Assembly (NCBI RefSeq): GCF_000422925.1
Contig: NZ_KE383961.1
Location: 42,385 to 106,384 of the forward strand
Source of the DNA: Paludibacterium yongneupense DSM 18731
GTDB taxonomy: Bacteria > Pseudomonadota > Gammaproteobacteria > Burkholderiales > Chromobacteriaceae
Direction of reading: 5' to 3'
DNA: 64,000 nucleotides
This document shows, in pieces, positions 37,428 to 46,658 of the stretch. The notes beneath the pieces are model-generated. The model did no database searches, had not been told where the DNA came from, and saw only the letters and a list, made by a program, of their open reading frames with translations. The position numbers were made by a program, and so were the translations under genes. Numbering within the stretch: the first letter of the stretch is position 1; every line of letters begins with the position of its first letter.

Positions 37428-37847
37428 ATGACCGTATTCTTCGAAGACATCCAGCTTGGCGACAGCGCCCAGTATGCCAAGACCATCACCGAGGCCGACA
37501 TTCTGCTTTTCGCCGCGGTCTCGGGCGACAACAATTCCGTCCATTTGAACCAGGAATACGCGGAAACCACGCCATTCAAGGGACGCATCGCCCACGGCAT
37601 GCTCACTGCCAGCCTGATATCGACGGTGCTCGGCACGCGTCTGCCCGGCGAAGGTGCGATCTACCTGTCGCAGTCGACGCGCTTCAAGGCGCCGGTGCGC
37701 ATCGGTCAGACCGTCACCGCCCGCGTCACGGTCAAAGAGCTCGACGCGGCCCGCAAGCGCGTCACCTTCCAGACCGAATGCCGCGTCGGCGAGCAGGTCG
37801 TACTGGAAGGCGAATCCCTGGTCATCGCACCCTCGCGCCCGCAGTGA
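37428..37847 (+). CDS. MaoC-family (R)-specific enoyl-CoA hydratase
   Basis: A 139-residue hot-dog-fold hydratase like PhaJ, which turns trans-2-enoyl-CoA into (R)-3-hydroxyacyl-CoA, linking beta-oxidation to PHA or other uses. The hydratase-2 motif is present: Asp34 and His39 in GDNNSVHLNQEYA, and RIAHGML. Asn-Ser replaces the common Asn-Pro. AGGAAA site before ATG 37428. Divergent from etfB; its last 26 bases overlap the end of queG on the other strand. Confidence 0.88.
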   Translation: MTVFFEDIQLGDSAQYAKTITEADILLFAAVSGDNNSVHLNQEYAETTPFKGRIAHGMLTASLISTVLGTRLPGEGAIYLSQSTRFKAPVRIGQTVTARVTVKELDAARKRVTFQTECRVGEQVVLEGESLVIAPSRPQ

Positions 37848-38922
37848 CCGCCAGAGCGTGCCGCCCCAGCGCCCAGGCGACATGCTCGCGCACGACAGCG
37901 TCCGGGTCCTCGCTCCGCGCCTCCAGCGCCGCAACGACTTCGGCGCTGGTCGGCGCATTGCCGAGGCCGACCGCCAGATTGCGCAGCCACTTGCCATAGC
38001 CGATGCGATAAATCGCACTGCCGGCGAGCCGCTCGTGAAAATCGGCCTCGCTCCAGGCGAAAAGCTCAACCAGCCGCGAGCGGTCCAGTCCGTTGCGCAC
38101 CGCAAAATCGGCTTCGGCGGTATCGACGGCGAAGCGGTTCCACGGACAGTGCAGCTGGCAGTCGTCGCAACCATAGACCCGGTTACCGATGAGACTGCGC
38201 CATTCGAGCGGGATGGAGCCGTCCAGTTCGATGGTCAGGTAAGAAATGCAGCGGCGGGCGTCGACCTGATAAGGCGCGACGATGGCCCCGGTCGGACAGA
38301 CGTCGAGACAGCGCCGACACTGGCCGCAGTGCCCGCTCGTCGCCTCGTCCGGCGGCAAGGGCAAATCCGTGAACAGCTCACCGAGAAAGAACAGCGATCC
38401 CTGATCACGCGTCAACAGCAGGGTATGCTTGCCTCGCCAGCCCAGGCCTGACTGCGCCGCCAGCGCGACCTCCGCCACCGGCGCGCTGTCGGTAAACACG
38501 CGGTGCCCGAATTCGCCGACGGCGCCGGCGATGCGCCGTGCCAGCTGCTGCAGGCGCGCGCGCAACACTTTGTGATAGTCGCGCCCGAGCGCATAGCGCG
38601 AGATATAGGCGCTTGTCCCCTCTTCCAGCACGCTGCGCGCATCGCGCGCCCCGCCCGGCCAATAATTCATGCGCGCCGTTATAATGGTAAGCGTGCCGGG
38701 AAGCAGCTGCCGCGGTTCGACCCGTTTATGCCCATGGCGCTGCATATACTCCATTTCACCGTGATAGCCGGCTGCCAGCCAGGCATCGAGCTCGCGCGCC
38801 GCCTCGGCGGGTAGCTCGGCACGGCTGATGCGGGCATCGGCAAAACCCAGTTCGCGCGCCCAGGCTTTGATTTGGCTCGCCAGTTCCGGATAATCCGGTT
38901 TTTGAAAGGAATTCTCGTTCAT
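37822..38922 (-). CDS. queG: Epoxyqueuosine reductase
   Basis: A 366-residue cobalamin and Fe-S enzyme for the last step of queuosine formation in tRNA. Two [4Fe-4S] sites: Cys199, 202, 205, 209 in CGQCRRCLDVCP, and Cys252, 255, 259 with Cys225 (CDDCQLHCPWN). The FTDSAPVAEV stretch holds the catalytic Asp145; a HEAT-like repeat closes the protein. ATG 38922 is the family start; its codon overlaps the tsaE start codon on the other strand. Confidence 0.94.
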   Translation of the reverse strand: MNENSFQKPDYPELASQIKAWARELGFADARISRAELPAEAARELDAWLAAGYHGEMEYMQRHGHKRVEPRQLLPGTLTIITARMNYWPGGARDARSVLEEGTSAYISRYALGRDYHKVLRARLQQLARRIAGAVGEFGHRVFTDSAPVAEVALAAQSGLGWRGKHTLLLTRDQGSLFFLGELFTDLPLPPDEATSGHCGQCRRCLDVCPTGAIVAPYQVDARRCISYLTIELDGSIPLEWRSLIGNRVYGCDDCQLHCPWNRFAVDTAEADFAVRNGLDRSRLVELFAWSEADFHERLAGSAIYRIGYGKWLRNLAVGLGNAPTSAEVVAALEARSEDPDAVVREHVAWALGRHALAVTAGARVR

Positions 38923-39415
38923 GGGTATCGATGATAGCAGCGAATGCAGCGGGCGCTTGCCGGACGAAGCGGCGACCCGGGCGCTGGGCGCCGCCCTCGC
39001 CCTCGCCATCGCACCCGGCATGTCCATCCGCCTGCAAGGCGATCTCGGCGCCGGCAAGACCACGCTGACCCGCGCCCTTCTTGCCGAATGCGGTTACGCC
39101 GGCAAGGTGAAGAGCCCGACATATACCCTGGTTGAAAGTTACTCTCTGCCCGCGATGACGGTCCACCATTTCGACCTCTACCGTTTCGCCGACCCGCAAG
39201 AGTGGGATGACTCCGGATTCAGCGACTATTTCGCACCGGACACGCTCTGCCTGATCGAATGGCCGGATAAAGCCGGAACCCTGCTGCCGGCGGCCGATAT
39301 CGAATTACGACTTGAGGTCGAAGGCGAAGGCCGGTGTTACCATATCAAAGCATTAACAGAAACAGGACTCGCATGTCTGAAACGCCTTTCGACCCAGGCC
39401 GTCGGCAACTGCTGA
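38921..39415 (+). CDS. tsaE: tRNA t6A biosynthesis ATPase TsaE
   Basis: A 164-residue P-loop ATPase that works with TsaB, TsaD and TsaC to make N6-threonylcarbamoyladenosine at A37 of ANN-decoding tRNAs. Walker A GDLGAGKT at 40-47, switch motif [18 protein letters not shown] and [14 protein letters not shown] lies 10 bases before the ATG, inside the queG reading frame on the other strand. Overlaps amiC by 43 bases. Confidence 0.94.
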   Translation: MGIDDSSECSGRLPDEAATRALGAALALAIAPGMSIRLQGDLGAGKTTLTRALLAECGYAGKVKSPTYTLVESYSLPAMTVHHFDLYRFADPQEWDDSGFSDYFAPDTLCLIEWPDKAGTLLPAADIELRLEVEGEGRCYHIKALTETGLACLKRLSTQAVGNC

Positions 39416-40608
39416 ATCTCGCCGCCGCCACTTTCCTGCTATCGGTCAGCCGCGCGGGGATGGCCGCCGACGACACGCAGATCGTCGCCGTGCGCGTGTG
39501 GCCCTCGTCGACCTATACCCGCGTCACGCTGGAAACCAGCGACGCCATAAAATTCAAGCAATTCACCGTCACCGGCCCGGACCGGCTGGTCATCGACCTC
39601 GAAGGCGTGCGCCTCAACGGCATTCTCAAAGAGATCAACGCCCAGATCAGTTCGGCAGACCCCTTCATCAAGACCGCGCGCGCCGGCCAGTTCAACCCCG
39701 ACACCGTGCGCCTGGTGCTGGAGCTGAAAAACGCGGTGCGCCCACAGCTGTTCACACTGGCTCCGGTTGCCGGTTTCCGCAACCGGCTGGTGATCGACCT
39801 TTATCCGGTCGCGGCGCAGGATGACCCGCTGCTCAGCTTGTTGGAGGATTACAACAAGGGCAAGCTGCGCGAACCCGATGTGCAGACACGACCGAAAACC
39901 GATCGCAGCCGGCCCATCCTGGTCATGATCGACCCCGGCCACGGCGGGGAAGACCCTGGCGCGACCGGACCGAGCGGCACCCACGAGAAGAACGTGGTGC
40001 TGCAGATCGGGCATCTTCTGCGCGACAAAATCAACGACAGCGGCAAGATGCGGGCCTTCATGACCCGCGAGGACGATGTTTTCATTCCGCTCGGCGTCCG
40101 CGTCGCCAAGGCGCGCAAACTGAACGCCGACCTGTTCATCTCAATCCACGCCGACGCCTTCCTGACGCCGGCGGCCCGCGGCGCATCGGTCTTCGCCCTG
40201 TCGGAGCAGGGGGCCACCAGTACGGCAGCCCGCTATCTGGCCAAAACGCAGAACGATTCGGACCTGATCGGCGGCGTCAAGATCGCCACCCGCGACCGCT
40301 ATCTCGCACACACCCTGTTCGATCTGACACAGACGGCAACCATCAACGACAGCCTGAAGCTTGGGCGTGCGGTGCTCGGACAGGTTGGCAATCTGAACAG
40401 GCTGCACAAGGGGCGGGTGGAGCAAGCGGGGTTTGCCGTGCTCAAGGCGCCGGACATTCCGTCCATCCTGGTCGAGACCGCCTTCATCAGCAACCCGGAA
40501 GAGGAACAGCGACTGCTTGACAGCGACTTCCAGCAAAAAATGGCAGAAGCGATTTTCTCGGGGGTAAGGACCTACTTCGCCCAGGGTGCGCCGATCGCGA
40601 ACGCCTGA
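39373..40608 (+). CDS. amiC: N-acetylmuramoyl-L-alanine amidase AmiC (Tat-exported)
   Basis: A 411-residue zinc amidase that splits septal peptidoglycan during cell separation. The N-terminus has a twin-arginine signal (Arg10-Arg11 in [10 protein letters not shown]). An AMIN domain follows (about 35-135), a linker, then Amidase_3 (about 185-400) with zinc ligands in [11 protein letters not shown], the HEKN Glu and SIHAD, and the catalytic Glu in [12 protein letters not shown] 39373 has AGGA upstream. tsaE-amiC is a conserved pair. Confidence 0.94.
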   Translation: MSETPFDPGRRQLLNLAAATFLLSVSRAGMAADDTQIVAVRVWPSSTYTRVTLETSDAIKFKQFTVTGPDRLVIDLEGVRLNGILKEINAQISSADPFIKTARAGQFNPDTVRLVLELKNAVRPQLFTLAPVAGFRNRLVIDLYPVAAQDDPLLSLLEDYNKGKLREPDVQTRPKTDRSRPILVMIDPGHGGEDPGATGPSGTHEKNVVLQIGHLLRDKINDSGKMRAFMTREDDVFIPLGVRVAKARKLNADLFISIHADAFLTPAARGASVFALSEQGATSTAARYLAKTQNDSDLIGGVKIATRDRYLAHTLFDLTQTATINDSLKLGRAVLGQVGNLNRLHKGRVEQAGFAVLKAPDIPSILVETAFISNPEEEQRLLDSDFQQKMAEAIFSGVRTYFAQGAPIANA

Positions 40609-40611
40609 AGC

Positions 40612-40800
40612 TCAGACGCCCGACTCTTCGCTGTCGGGCGAATCTTCACTCGCGGGGACGCGAAAGCTCTCGCTGGCCCAAGCCCCAAGGTCGATAGTCT
40701 TGCAGCGCTCGCTGCAGAAGGGCCGAAAGGCGCTGGCCGGCTCCCAGCGCACGCTTGCGCCGCAGGTGGGACAGGTTACGGTAAGAACGCGAGGCGGCAT
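40612..40800 (-). CDS. yacG: DNA gyrase inhibitor / zinc protein YacG
   Basis: A 62-residue protein with a four-Cys zinc site: CPTCG near residues 10-14 and FCSERCK near 28-34. YacG binds GyrB and inhibits gyrase in E. coli. The acidic C-terminal tail is typical. Last gene of pilB-pilC-pilD-coaE-zapD-yacG; only 5 bases separate it from zapD, and 3 bases from the convergent amiC. Confidence 0.9.
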   Translation of the reverse strand: MPPRVLTVTCPTCGASVRWEPASAFRPFCSERCKTIDLGAWASESFRVPASEDSPDSEESGV

Positions 40801-40805
40801 GGGAA

Positions 40806-41564
40806 TCAGAATTTGCAGTGCGTAAGGGAAAAATCGACATCGGCCTCGGTCTGGCGCGGTCGCGACTCGCCAGTGACCGCATTGATAAAGCGGATGTTCA
40901 GTGCATATTTGTTCGCCGACAGCTCCGGTAGAACGTTCAGGCTCTCATCGTAGCCGACGCGAATCAGCTGAACCACCTTGCCGCCCGACATCTGCTGAAA
41001 AGCGCCATTGCGCGCTACATAGTGGTGGGTCTTGCCGCTATCGCGCAGCATCTGCAGCAGAATTCGCGTTGCCGCCGACGTCGGCATCAACGGAGCCGCC
41101 CAGCGCATCAGGTCGACGCGGCGTTCCTCCGACGTTTTCTGCTGCCACAAGTGATAAGACGGCAGATCGAACTGACAGGTCCCGCCCGGAATCACGGTGC
41201 GCTGCTTGATCGCCATCAGCCACTCGTTCTCGCGAAGATGCTGGCCAAACTTGCCGGTCAGTGACAGCAAGCCGGTGGCCGTTTCCTCGATATCGTCCAG
41301 CACCCCTTCCAGGGTATCTTCCGCCACATTGGGGTTATCCCGCAGCGCCTCGAGTATCTGCTTCTGCCTCTCCAGCTCCTGCAGCAGGTCGGCTTTCAAA
41401 TCGGCGCGCGATGCGGTCTCGAGCAATTCGAACAACACCTGCAAGGCAGCATGGTGCTCGAAACGGTCTTCCCTCTCGATGAAAAAAGCCAGGCGTGCGT
41501 AGAGCTGCTCCAGGCGGAGCAGTATCCGGGTTCGTTCGGTGACAGGAAATTCGAAGCTGATCAC
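40806..41564 (-). CDS. zapD: Cell division protein ZapD
   Basis: A 252-residue protein that bundles FtsZ filaments. The family start [20 protein letters not shown] (first residues) begins at GTG 41564, with AAGGGG upstream; an ATG at 41654 is in frame but adds an unlike N-terminus. The helical N-half and beta-rich C-half with [14 protein letters not shown] are typical. 31 bases after coaE. Confidence 0.92.
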   Translation of the reverse strand: MISFEFPVTERTRILLRLEQLYARLAFFIEREDRFEHHAALQVLFELLETASRADLKADLLQELERQKQILEALRDNPNVAEDTLEGVLDDIEETATGLLSLTGKFGQHLRENEWLMAIKQRTVIPGGTCQFDLPSYHLWQQKTSEERRVDLMRWAAPLMPTSAATRILLQMLRDSGKTHHYVARNGAFQQMSGGKVVQLIRVGYDESLNVLPELSANKYALNIRFINAVTGESRPRQTEADVDFSLTHCKF

Positions 41565-41595
41565 AGCACGGCGCCCCTTCTTCGGTGGCTTTGAT

Positions 41596-42225
41596 TCAAG
41601 ACAGACACCCCGACTTATCGAGGATTGCATGATAATAACGATGTTTCCGCTCAACTTGAAGTCTCATCGCGCTAATTGTTCCGTTATTATCGATAATATC
41701 ATCCGCGCGCGCGTTTCTTTGCTCGCGCGTGCACTGTGCCGCCATGATGGCGCGCACCGCCGCTTCGTCCAGCCCGCTGCGACGCATGACGCGCTCGATC
41801 TGGAGCTCCTCCCGACAATCGACCACGAGGCTGCGCCAGAGCAAGGGCAGGTAGCCGCCGCTTTCGAACAGCAGTGGCACCGCCAGCATCACATAGGGCG
41901 CATTCGCTGCCGCCACCCGGCGCAGGCTCTCATGCTCGATCATCGGGTGCAAGATCGCCTCCAGCCGCTGGCGACAAGCGGGATCGCCGAACACCAGCGC
42001 GCGCATCACGGCGCGGTCCAGGGCGCCGTCGGCGCCACGCACCGACTCGCCGAACGCATCGACAATAGCAGGCATCGCCGCACCGCCGCCCGCGGTCAGC
42101 TCATGCGCAATCACGTCGGTGTCAACGACCGGCACGCCGAGATCGGCAAAACACTCGGCTACGGCGCTCTTGCCCGAACCGATACCGCCGGTCAGGCCGA
42201 CCAGTTTCGGGATTTTCGCCTTCAT
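41596..42225 (-). CDS. coaE: Dephospho-CoA kinase
   Basis: A 209-residue kinase for the last step of coenzyme A synthesis. P-loop GLTGGIGSGKSAVA near the start, DTDVIAHEL (substrate Asp), AVPLLFESGGY and the lid RSGLDEAAVRAIMAAQ. ATG 42225 gives the normal N-terminus; an in-frame ATG at 42243 would overlap pilD by 8 bases. The C-terminus ends in an atypical KSGCLS. Conserved place between pilD and zapD. Confidence 0.94.
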   Translation of the reverse strand: MKAKIPKLVGLTGGIGSGKSAVAECFADLGVPVVDTDVIAHELTAGGGAAMPAIVDAFGESVRGADGALDRAVMRALVFGDPACRQRLEAILHPMIEHESLRRVAAANAPYVMLAVPLLFESGGYLPLLWRSLVVDCREELQIERVMRRSGLDEAAVRAIMAAQCTREQRNARADDIIDNNGTISAMRLQVERKHRYYHAILDKSGCLS

Positions 42226-42235
42226 TGTCGACTCG

Positions 42236-43042
42236 CTATCCATACCAGTACCACGACATTATTGCATCGCCCCACACCCAGGCCAACCACCCGGCCACAG
42301 CAAGAAAAGGGCCAAAGGGCATCGGCTGCCCCAATTTCAGCTGCGAACGCACCATGAGCAGGCCGCCGACCACGACCCCCGCCATCGACGACAGCAGGAT
42401 GACGAGTGGCAAGGCGTGCCAGCCCAGCCAGGCGCCAAGCGCCGCCAGCAATTTGAAATCGCCATATCCCAGCCCCTCGCGCCCGGTCGCGAGGCGGAAG
42501 CCCCAGTACACGAGCCACAGGACCGCATACCCGGCCGCCGCCCCGGTCACCGCCTCGTATAGCGGCACCCGCGCGAGAAAAGGATTCAGCAGCAGCCCCG
42601 CCCACAGCAGTGGCAGCGTCAGCGCATCGGGCAGCACCTGCTCGCGCCAGTCTATCGCCGCCAGGGCCAGCAGTACGGCGCTCAAGATCCAGCCGGCGCA
42701 CAGTTCTAGCGGCATGGGCGCGCGCCAGGCGACAACGACGAAAGCCAGGGCAGCCAACAGCTCGATCAACGGATAACGCCAGGAAATGGCAACGCCGCAA
42801 TAGGCGCAACGGCCGCGCAGCAGCAAGAAGCTCAGCACGGGAACAATCTGCCACGCTCGCAGGCGCTCGCGACACTGCGGGCAATGCGAAGGCGGCCACG
42901 CAAGGTTGTAGCGCGCATTCGCCTCCCCCATGCGCGGCAGGCGATACACGACCACGTTGAGGAAACTGCCCGCCATGAGACCGAGCACGGCGGCCAGCAA
43001 CAGCCGCAACGGCATAGAGAGCGCCAGCGCTGCGATTTCCAT
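42236..43042 (-). CDS. pilD: Prepilin peptidase / N-methyltransferase PilD
   Basis: A 268-residue A24 aspartic protease of the inner membrane that cuts prepilins after Gly and methylates the new N-terminus. Zinc ligands Cys54, Cys57, Cys79 and Cys82 (CPQC, CAYC); catalytic Asp in AIDWREQVLPD (131-139) and in GYGDFK (Asp195). About eight helices. It is the only prepilin peptidase seen, so it likely also serves the gsp pseudopilins. Confidence 0.94.
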   Translation of the reverse strand: MEIAALALSMPLRLLLAAVLGLMAGSFLNVVVYRLPRMGEANARYNLAWPPSHCPQCRERLRAWQIVPVLSFLLLRGRCAYCGVAISWRYPLIELLAALAFVVVAWRAPMPLELCAGWILSAVLLALAAIDWREQVLPDALTLPLLWAGLLLNPFLARVPLYEAVTGAAAGYAVLWLVYWGFRLATGREGLGYGDFKLLAALGAWLGWHALPLVILLSSMAGVVVGGLLMVRSQLKLGQPMPFGPFLAVAGWLAWVWGDAIMSWYWYG

Positions 43043-44230
43043 TCAGTTCACCACCTGTCCGATCTCGAAAACCGGCAAATACAATGCCAGCACCAGCGCG
43101 CCAAGCACGCCTCCCAACACAGCCATCAGCGCCGGCTCCAACAGTCGCGTCAAGGTCGCCAGCGCGATGCCCGCTTCCTCGTCGAAGTGGTCGGCCACGG
43201 TTTCGAGCATGCCCTCCAGCGTCCCCGACTCTTCACCGACAACGGTCAGCTGCACGAACACAGGAGCGAAAACACCGCTCGAGCGCATGGCCTCGTGCAG
43301 AGCCCTGCCATGGGACACCTCGTCCACCATCGCCCCCCCCGCCCGCGCAAAAACCGCGTTGCCACACGCGGCGGCGGCACACCCCAGCGCGACGTCCAGC
43401 GACACCCCGGCTCCCAGCAGAGCGGACAAGGTGCGGGCGAGATCGGCCTGAGCCGTCACCGCCAGCACCGGTCCGAGCAGCGGCACGCGAAGAATGACAC
43501 GATCGCGCCACAGGCGCAAAACCGCGCTGCGTCGCAGAAGGACGGGCCACCCCGTAGCCGCTCCAAGAACGAAGGCCGGCAGCAGCCAGCCGACATGCAG
43601 CAAGCAGTCGGAGACGCGCAGCGCAAGGCGCGTGGGTGCAGGCAGGCGGGCACCGAAACTCGCGTACAGATCCGTGAACGCGGGCACCGCATATAAAAGT
43701 ATGACCGCGCTCATTCCCACGGCGACCAGCAGGGTCAAGGTCGGGTACAAGGCGGCAGCCCACAGCCTGGCGCGCACAGCCTGCACCTGTTCCAGCCGCC
43801 GCGCCAAACGGGCGAGCATGTGATCGAGCAGCCCCCCGGCCTCACCCGCCGCTATCATCTGGCAGTAGACGGCATCAAACTGATGCGGGTGGCGGGACAG
43901 GGCGCGTGCCAGCGGCAAACCGGCCAGCAGATCCTCGCGAATCGCATCGAACAAGCGCACGGCCCCCGGCTTGCGCCTCCCACGGGCCACGATATCGAAA
44001 GCGGCCAGCAGTGAGACCCCGGCCCGCAATAGCGTGGCCAGTTCGCGCGTGACCTGCACCAGCTCGCGCCGCCCGAGCCTCGGCGCGGCGGGAATGACGC
44101 GCACCAGCTCAACGATCGCGATGCCCTGCCCCTTCAAGCGGGCTCGCGCCACCGCCGCGCTTGATGCGCGTAGCTCGCCACCGCGGCCATCCCGCGAGCG
44201 CCAGCGCCAGAACCGCTCCCCCGCCATCAT
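43043..44230 (-). CDS. pilC: Type IV pilus inner-membrane platform protein PilC
   Basis: A 395-residue protein with two T2SSF domains and three membrane helices. Paired motifs MIAAGEAGGLLDHMLARLA (about 130-148) and VGEESGTLEGMLETVA near 330. Coding starts at ATG 44230 or the next codon 44227, behind AGGAGG. It takes pilin subunits from the membrane under control of PilB. Stop codon adjoins pilD. Confidence 0.9.
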   Translation of the reverse strand: MMAGERFWRWRSRDGRGGELRASSAAVARARLKGQGIAIVELVRVIPAAPRLGRRELVQVTRELATLLRAGVSLLAAFDIVARGRRKPGAVRLFDAIREDLLAGLPLARALSRHPHQFDAVYCQMIAAGEAGGLLDHMLARLARRLEQVQAVRARLWAAALYPTLTLLVAVGMSAVILLYAVPAFTDLYASFGARLPAPTRLALRVSDCLLHVGWLLPAFVLGAATGWPVLLRRSAVLRLWRDRVILRVPLLGPVLAVTAQADLARTLSALLGAGVSLDVALGCAAAACGNAVFARAGGAMVDEVSHGRALHEAMRSSGVFAPVFVQLTVVGEESGTLEGMLETVADHFDEEAGIALATLTRLLEPALMAVLGGVLGALVLALYLPVFEIGQVVN

Positions 44231-44241
44231 CCGCCCTCCTG

Positions 44242-45366
44242 CTACAGTGCTGCCATGGCTTCCGCCTGCGACGTCACACCCTGTCTGACTTTTTCGCGCG
44301 CCGCGTCCGCCAGATCGAGCATGCCTTCCCGACGGGCCTGGGCGGCCAGTTCGTCCACCGCGGAACCGGACATGACGAGCCGGCCCAGATTCCAGGACAT
44401 CGGCATCAACTCGAAAACACCGACCCGCCCGCAATAGCCGGTTCCATGACAGAGCGAGCACCCCACGGCGATGAACGTCCCGCCTCCGACGCCGGAGGGC
44501 GGCATCTCGCGGCGGCGGCAGTGCGGACACAGCCGCCGCAACAGGCGTTGCGCGACCACCAGCGACAGCGTCCCGACCAGACTGAACGGAGCGACCCCCA
44601 TATCGAGCAACCTGGCCAGGCTGCCCGGTGCATCCCGCGTATGCAGGGTCGCCAGGACGAGGTGTCCGGTATGCGCAGCCTTGATCGCGATATCCGCCGT
44701 CTCCAGATCGCGGATCTCGCCGACCATCATCACATCGGGGTCCTGGCGCAGAAACGCGCGCAAGGCAACGGCGAAGCTCAATCCCGCCTTGTCGTTGACG
44801 GCAACCTGGGCCACGCCGGGAAGCGGAATTTCGACCGGATCTTCCACCGTCGCGATTTTTCGCTCCGGTGCGTTCAACACTTGCAGCAGGCTGTAGAGCG
44901 TTACGGTCTTGCCGCTCCCGGTCGGCCCGGTCACCAGCACGAGGCCGCTGCGGCGGCGGATCGCCGCCAGCAGCGTATCGCGTTGCGCCGGTTCCAGCCC
45001 GAGCCGGGACACGTCGAGCATTTCCGAGCTCGTCCCTTGCAGTCGCAAGGCCACGCTCTCGCCATACAGGGTCGGCAGGGTGCTGACCCTGACGTCCAGC
45101 ACTTGCCCGTCGCCCCGGCTCAATCGCATGCGCCCGTCTTGCGGTATCCGCCTTTCCGCGATGTCGAGACCGGCGAGCACTTTCACTCGGGTGATGACGC
45201 CCACGGCCAGCGATGCGGCGGGCGCCGGAAGCGGGTGCAGCACGCCGTCGATACGACAGCGGACGCGATAGCCGTCGGCCAGGGGTTCGAGATGCAGATC
45301 GGACGCCTGCCGCTCCACCGCCTGCTGGACGACCTGGCGCAAAAAACGGACAGCCGGTGCTTCCAT
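44242..45366 (-). CDS. pilB: Type IV pilus assembly ATPase PilB, N-terminally truncated
   Basis: The ATPase core is complete: N2-type domain from SDLHLEPL, Walker A GPTGSGKT, Asp box VEDPVEIPLPG, Walker B MMVGEIRDLETAD, His box ATLHTRDA, and zinc pair CPHCRRRE...CSLCHGTGYCG. Only 374 residues follow ATG 45366, which has a good GGGGAG site 5 bases upstream. Full PilB has about 560, so about 170 N-terminal residues are missing. In frame upstream, from an ATG at 45450, is PLARRVAQGYGFPWLWL, like a fragment of the MshEN/T2SSE-N domain; that ATG touches the porin terminator's T-run. It may be a shortened working ATPase or a damaged pilB. Confidence 0.8.
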   Translation of the reverse strand: MEAPAVRFLRQVVQQAVERQASDLHLEPLADGYRVRCRIDGVLHPLPAPAASLAVGVITRVKVLAGLDIAERRIPQDGRMRLSRGDGQVLDVRVSTLPTLYGESVALRLQGTSSEMLDVSRLGLEPAQRDTLLAAIRRRSGLVLVTGPTGSGKTVTLYSLLQVLNAPERKIATVEDPVEIPLPGVAQVAVNDKAGLSFAVALRAFLRQDPDVMMVGEIRDLETADIAIKAAHTGHLVLATLHTRDAPGSLARLLDMGVAPFSLVGTLSLVVAQRLLRRLCPHCRRREMPPSGVGGGTFIAVGCSLCHGTGYCGRVGVFELMPMSWNLGRLVMSGSAVDELAAQARREGMLDLADAAREKVRQGVTSQAEAMAAL

Positions 45367-45451
45367 CTCGTCTCCCCGCCCCGAAAGCCAGAGCCAGGGA
45401 AAACCATAGCCTTGTGCGACACGCCTGGCCAGAGGCGGTGGCGAGCCCATG

Positions 45452-45477
45452 AAAAAGGGCTGCCGAGGCAGCCCTTT
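45452..45477 (-). terminator. Rho-independent terminator of the first porin gene
   Basis: On the minus strand AAAGGGCTGCC and its complement around a tight loop, ending in CCCTTTTTC. It is 30 bases past the porin stop, and its T-run runs straight into the ATG at 45450 of the pilB frame. Confidence 0.85.
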
Positions 45478-45506
45478 CAACTGGCGGATGAATCCGTCGC
45501 CAATGC

Positions 45507-46658
45507 TTAGAACGAGTGGGTCATGCTGACGCCAACGGTGCGGATCGTGGTATCCGACGTATTGCCCGAGCTGTCGGCAGTCGCCGCAGTCGAGTTCGCG
45601 CCGAACTTGATGTTGCCGTAAGACACGCCGACGGTGGTGCGCTTGGACAGCAGGTAATCCACGCCCGCTACGTATTGGCGATAGCCGCTGTTGTTGATGG
45701 TGCCGGACAGGTTGTCCTTTTGGTCCCAGCCCTTGGCATAAGACAGTTTCGGACGGAAGCTGCCGTAGGTGTAAGCCACGGTCACGGCCGCTTCGCGCGT
45801 CTTCAACTGACGCGCTGCCGCGTTGACCGCATTGCCGTTCACCACGATGCTGCTGCTGTCGCCGGAGAAGCCGTCTTCCCAGTCGTAGCCCGTCGCGGCC
45901 TGGTAGCCGACGGCGGCAAACAGCTTGTCGTCGTTGTAGCCGACTTCAAGGCGATGAACATGCGCAGCGGCATTGTTCGAGGTTGCGCCGGACGAGGTCT
46001 GACCCGGGTTGCTTTCGTGCTGATAAGCGTAGTGACCGAAGAAGTTGTGGTTGCTGTAGTTCAGGCCCAGTTCGCTGATGTTGGATGCATCGCCGCTGCT
46101 GGTCTTGTTCTCGCCGAAACCATAACCGATATTGCCATCGAAGCCATACAGCGTCGGGCTGTCGTAGCGTACCGAATTCTTCAGACGCTGGCCGGTACGG
46201 GTGAACACGCCCAGACCGTTGGCGCCGCTGGACAGGGTGTTATCCACGGAGGCGGTGCTGGTCGCCGTATGACGCGCCTTGATGCCGCTGTCGTTGTAGT
46301 TCCATTGGTCAACCGTGCCCAGGTCTTCCAGCGAGTTGTTCACGTTACCCAGGCGGATCTTGCCGAGGGTGTTGCTTTGCAGACCGACGAAACTCTCGCG
46401 CGAAGCGAAGGTATCGGATCCTGTGCCGTCCATATGCAGGCGGCTTTCGACTTGCCAGATGCTGGACAGGCCGTTGCCCAGGTTTTCGTTACCCTTGAAA
46501 CCCAGGATGGAAGTGTAGTCATCGACACGGGACTGCGAGCTGCCCTTGGTCGTGTTGTCGTTTTGCAGGCCGGCGTTCAGGGTGCCGTAGATGGTCACAT
46601 CGGCCATGGCGGCCATCGGAAGCGCCAGCAGTGCGGAGGCGATCAGTGTTTTGTTCAT
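45507..46658 (-). CDS. Outer-membrane porin (Neisseria-type, Gram-negative porin family)
   Basis: A 383-residue trimeric general porin. Signal peptide to about residue 19 (MAAMA/DVTIYGTLNAG), alternating beta strands throughout, the family's WQVESRLHMDG and RESFVGLQS (loop 3 region), and the C-terminal Phe required for BAM (SMTHSF). Start ATG 46658 with AAAGGA. It has a long structured leader (46659-46753). About 55% similar by eye to the porin at 47088-48227, so they are tandem paralogues. Confidence 0.93.
   Translation of the reverse strand: MNKTLIASALLALPMAAMADVTIYGTLNAGLQNDNTTKGSSQSRVDDYTSILGFKGNENLGNGLSSIWQVESRLHMDGTGSDTFASRESFVGLQSNTLGKIRLGNVNNSLEDLGTVDQWNYNDSGIKARHTATSTASVDNTLSSGANGLGVFTRTGQRLKNSVRYDSPTLYGFDGNIGYGFGENKTSSGDASNISELGLNYSNHNFFGHYAYQHESNPGQTSSGATSNNAAAHVHRLEVGYNDDKLFAAVGYQAATGYDWEDGFSGDSSSIVVNGNAVNAAARQLKTREAAVTVAYTYGSFRPKLSYAKGWDQKDNLSGTINNSGYRQYVAGVDYLLSKRTTVGVSYGNIKFGANSTAATADSSGNTSDTTIRTVGVSMTHSF

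Noticed and set aside
45367-45480. Start of pilB at TTG 45480
   Set aside because: It would begin inside the porin terminator stem, with no ribosome site; ATG 45366 has a good one, though the ATG at 45450 cannot be excluded.
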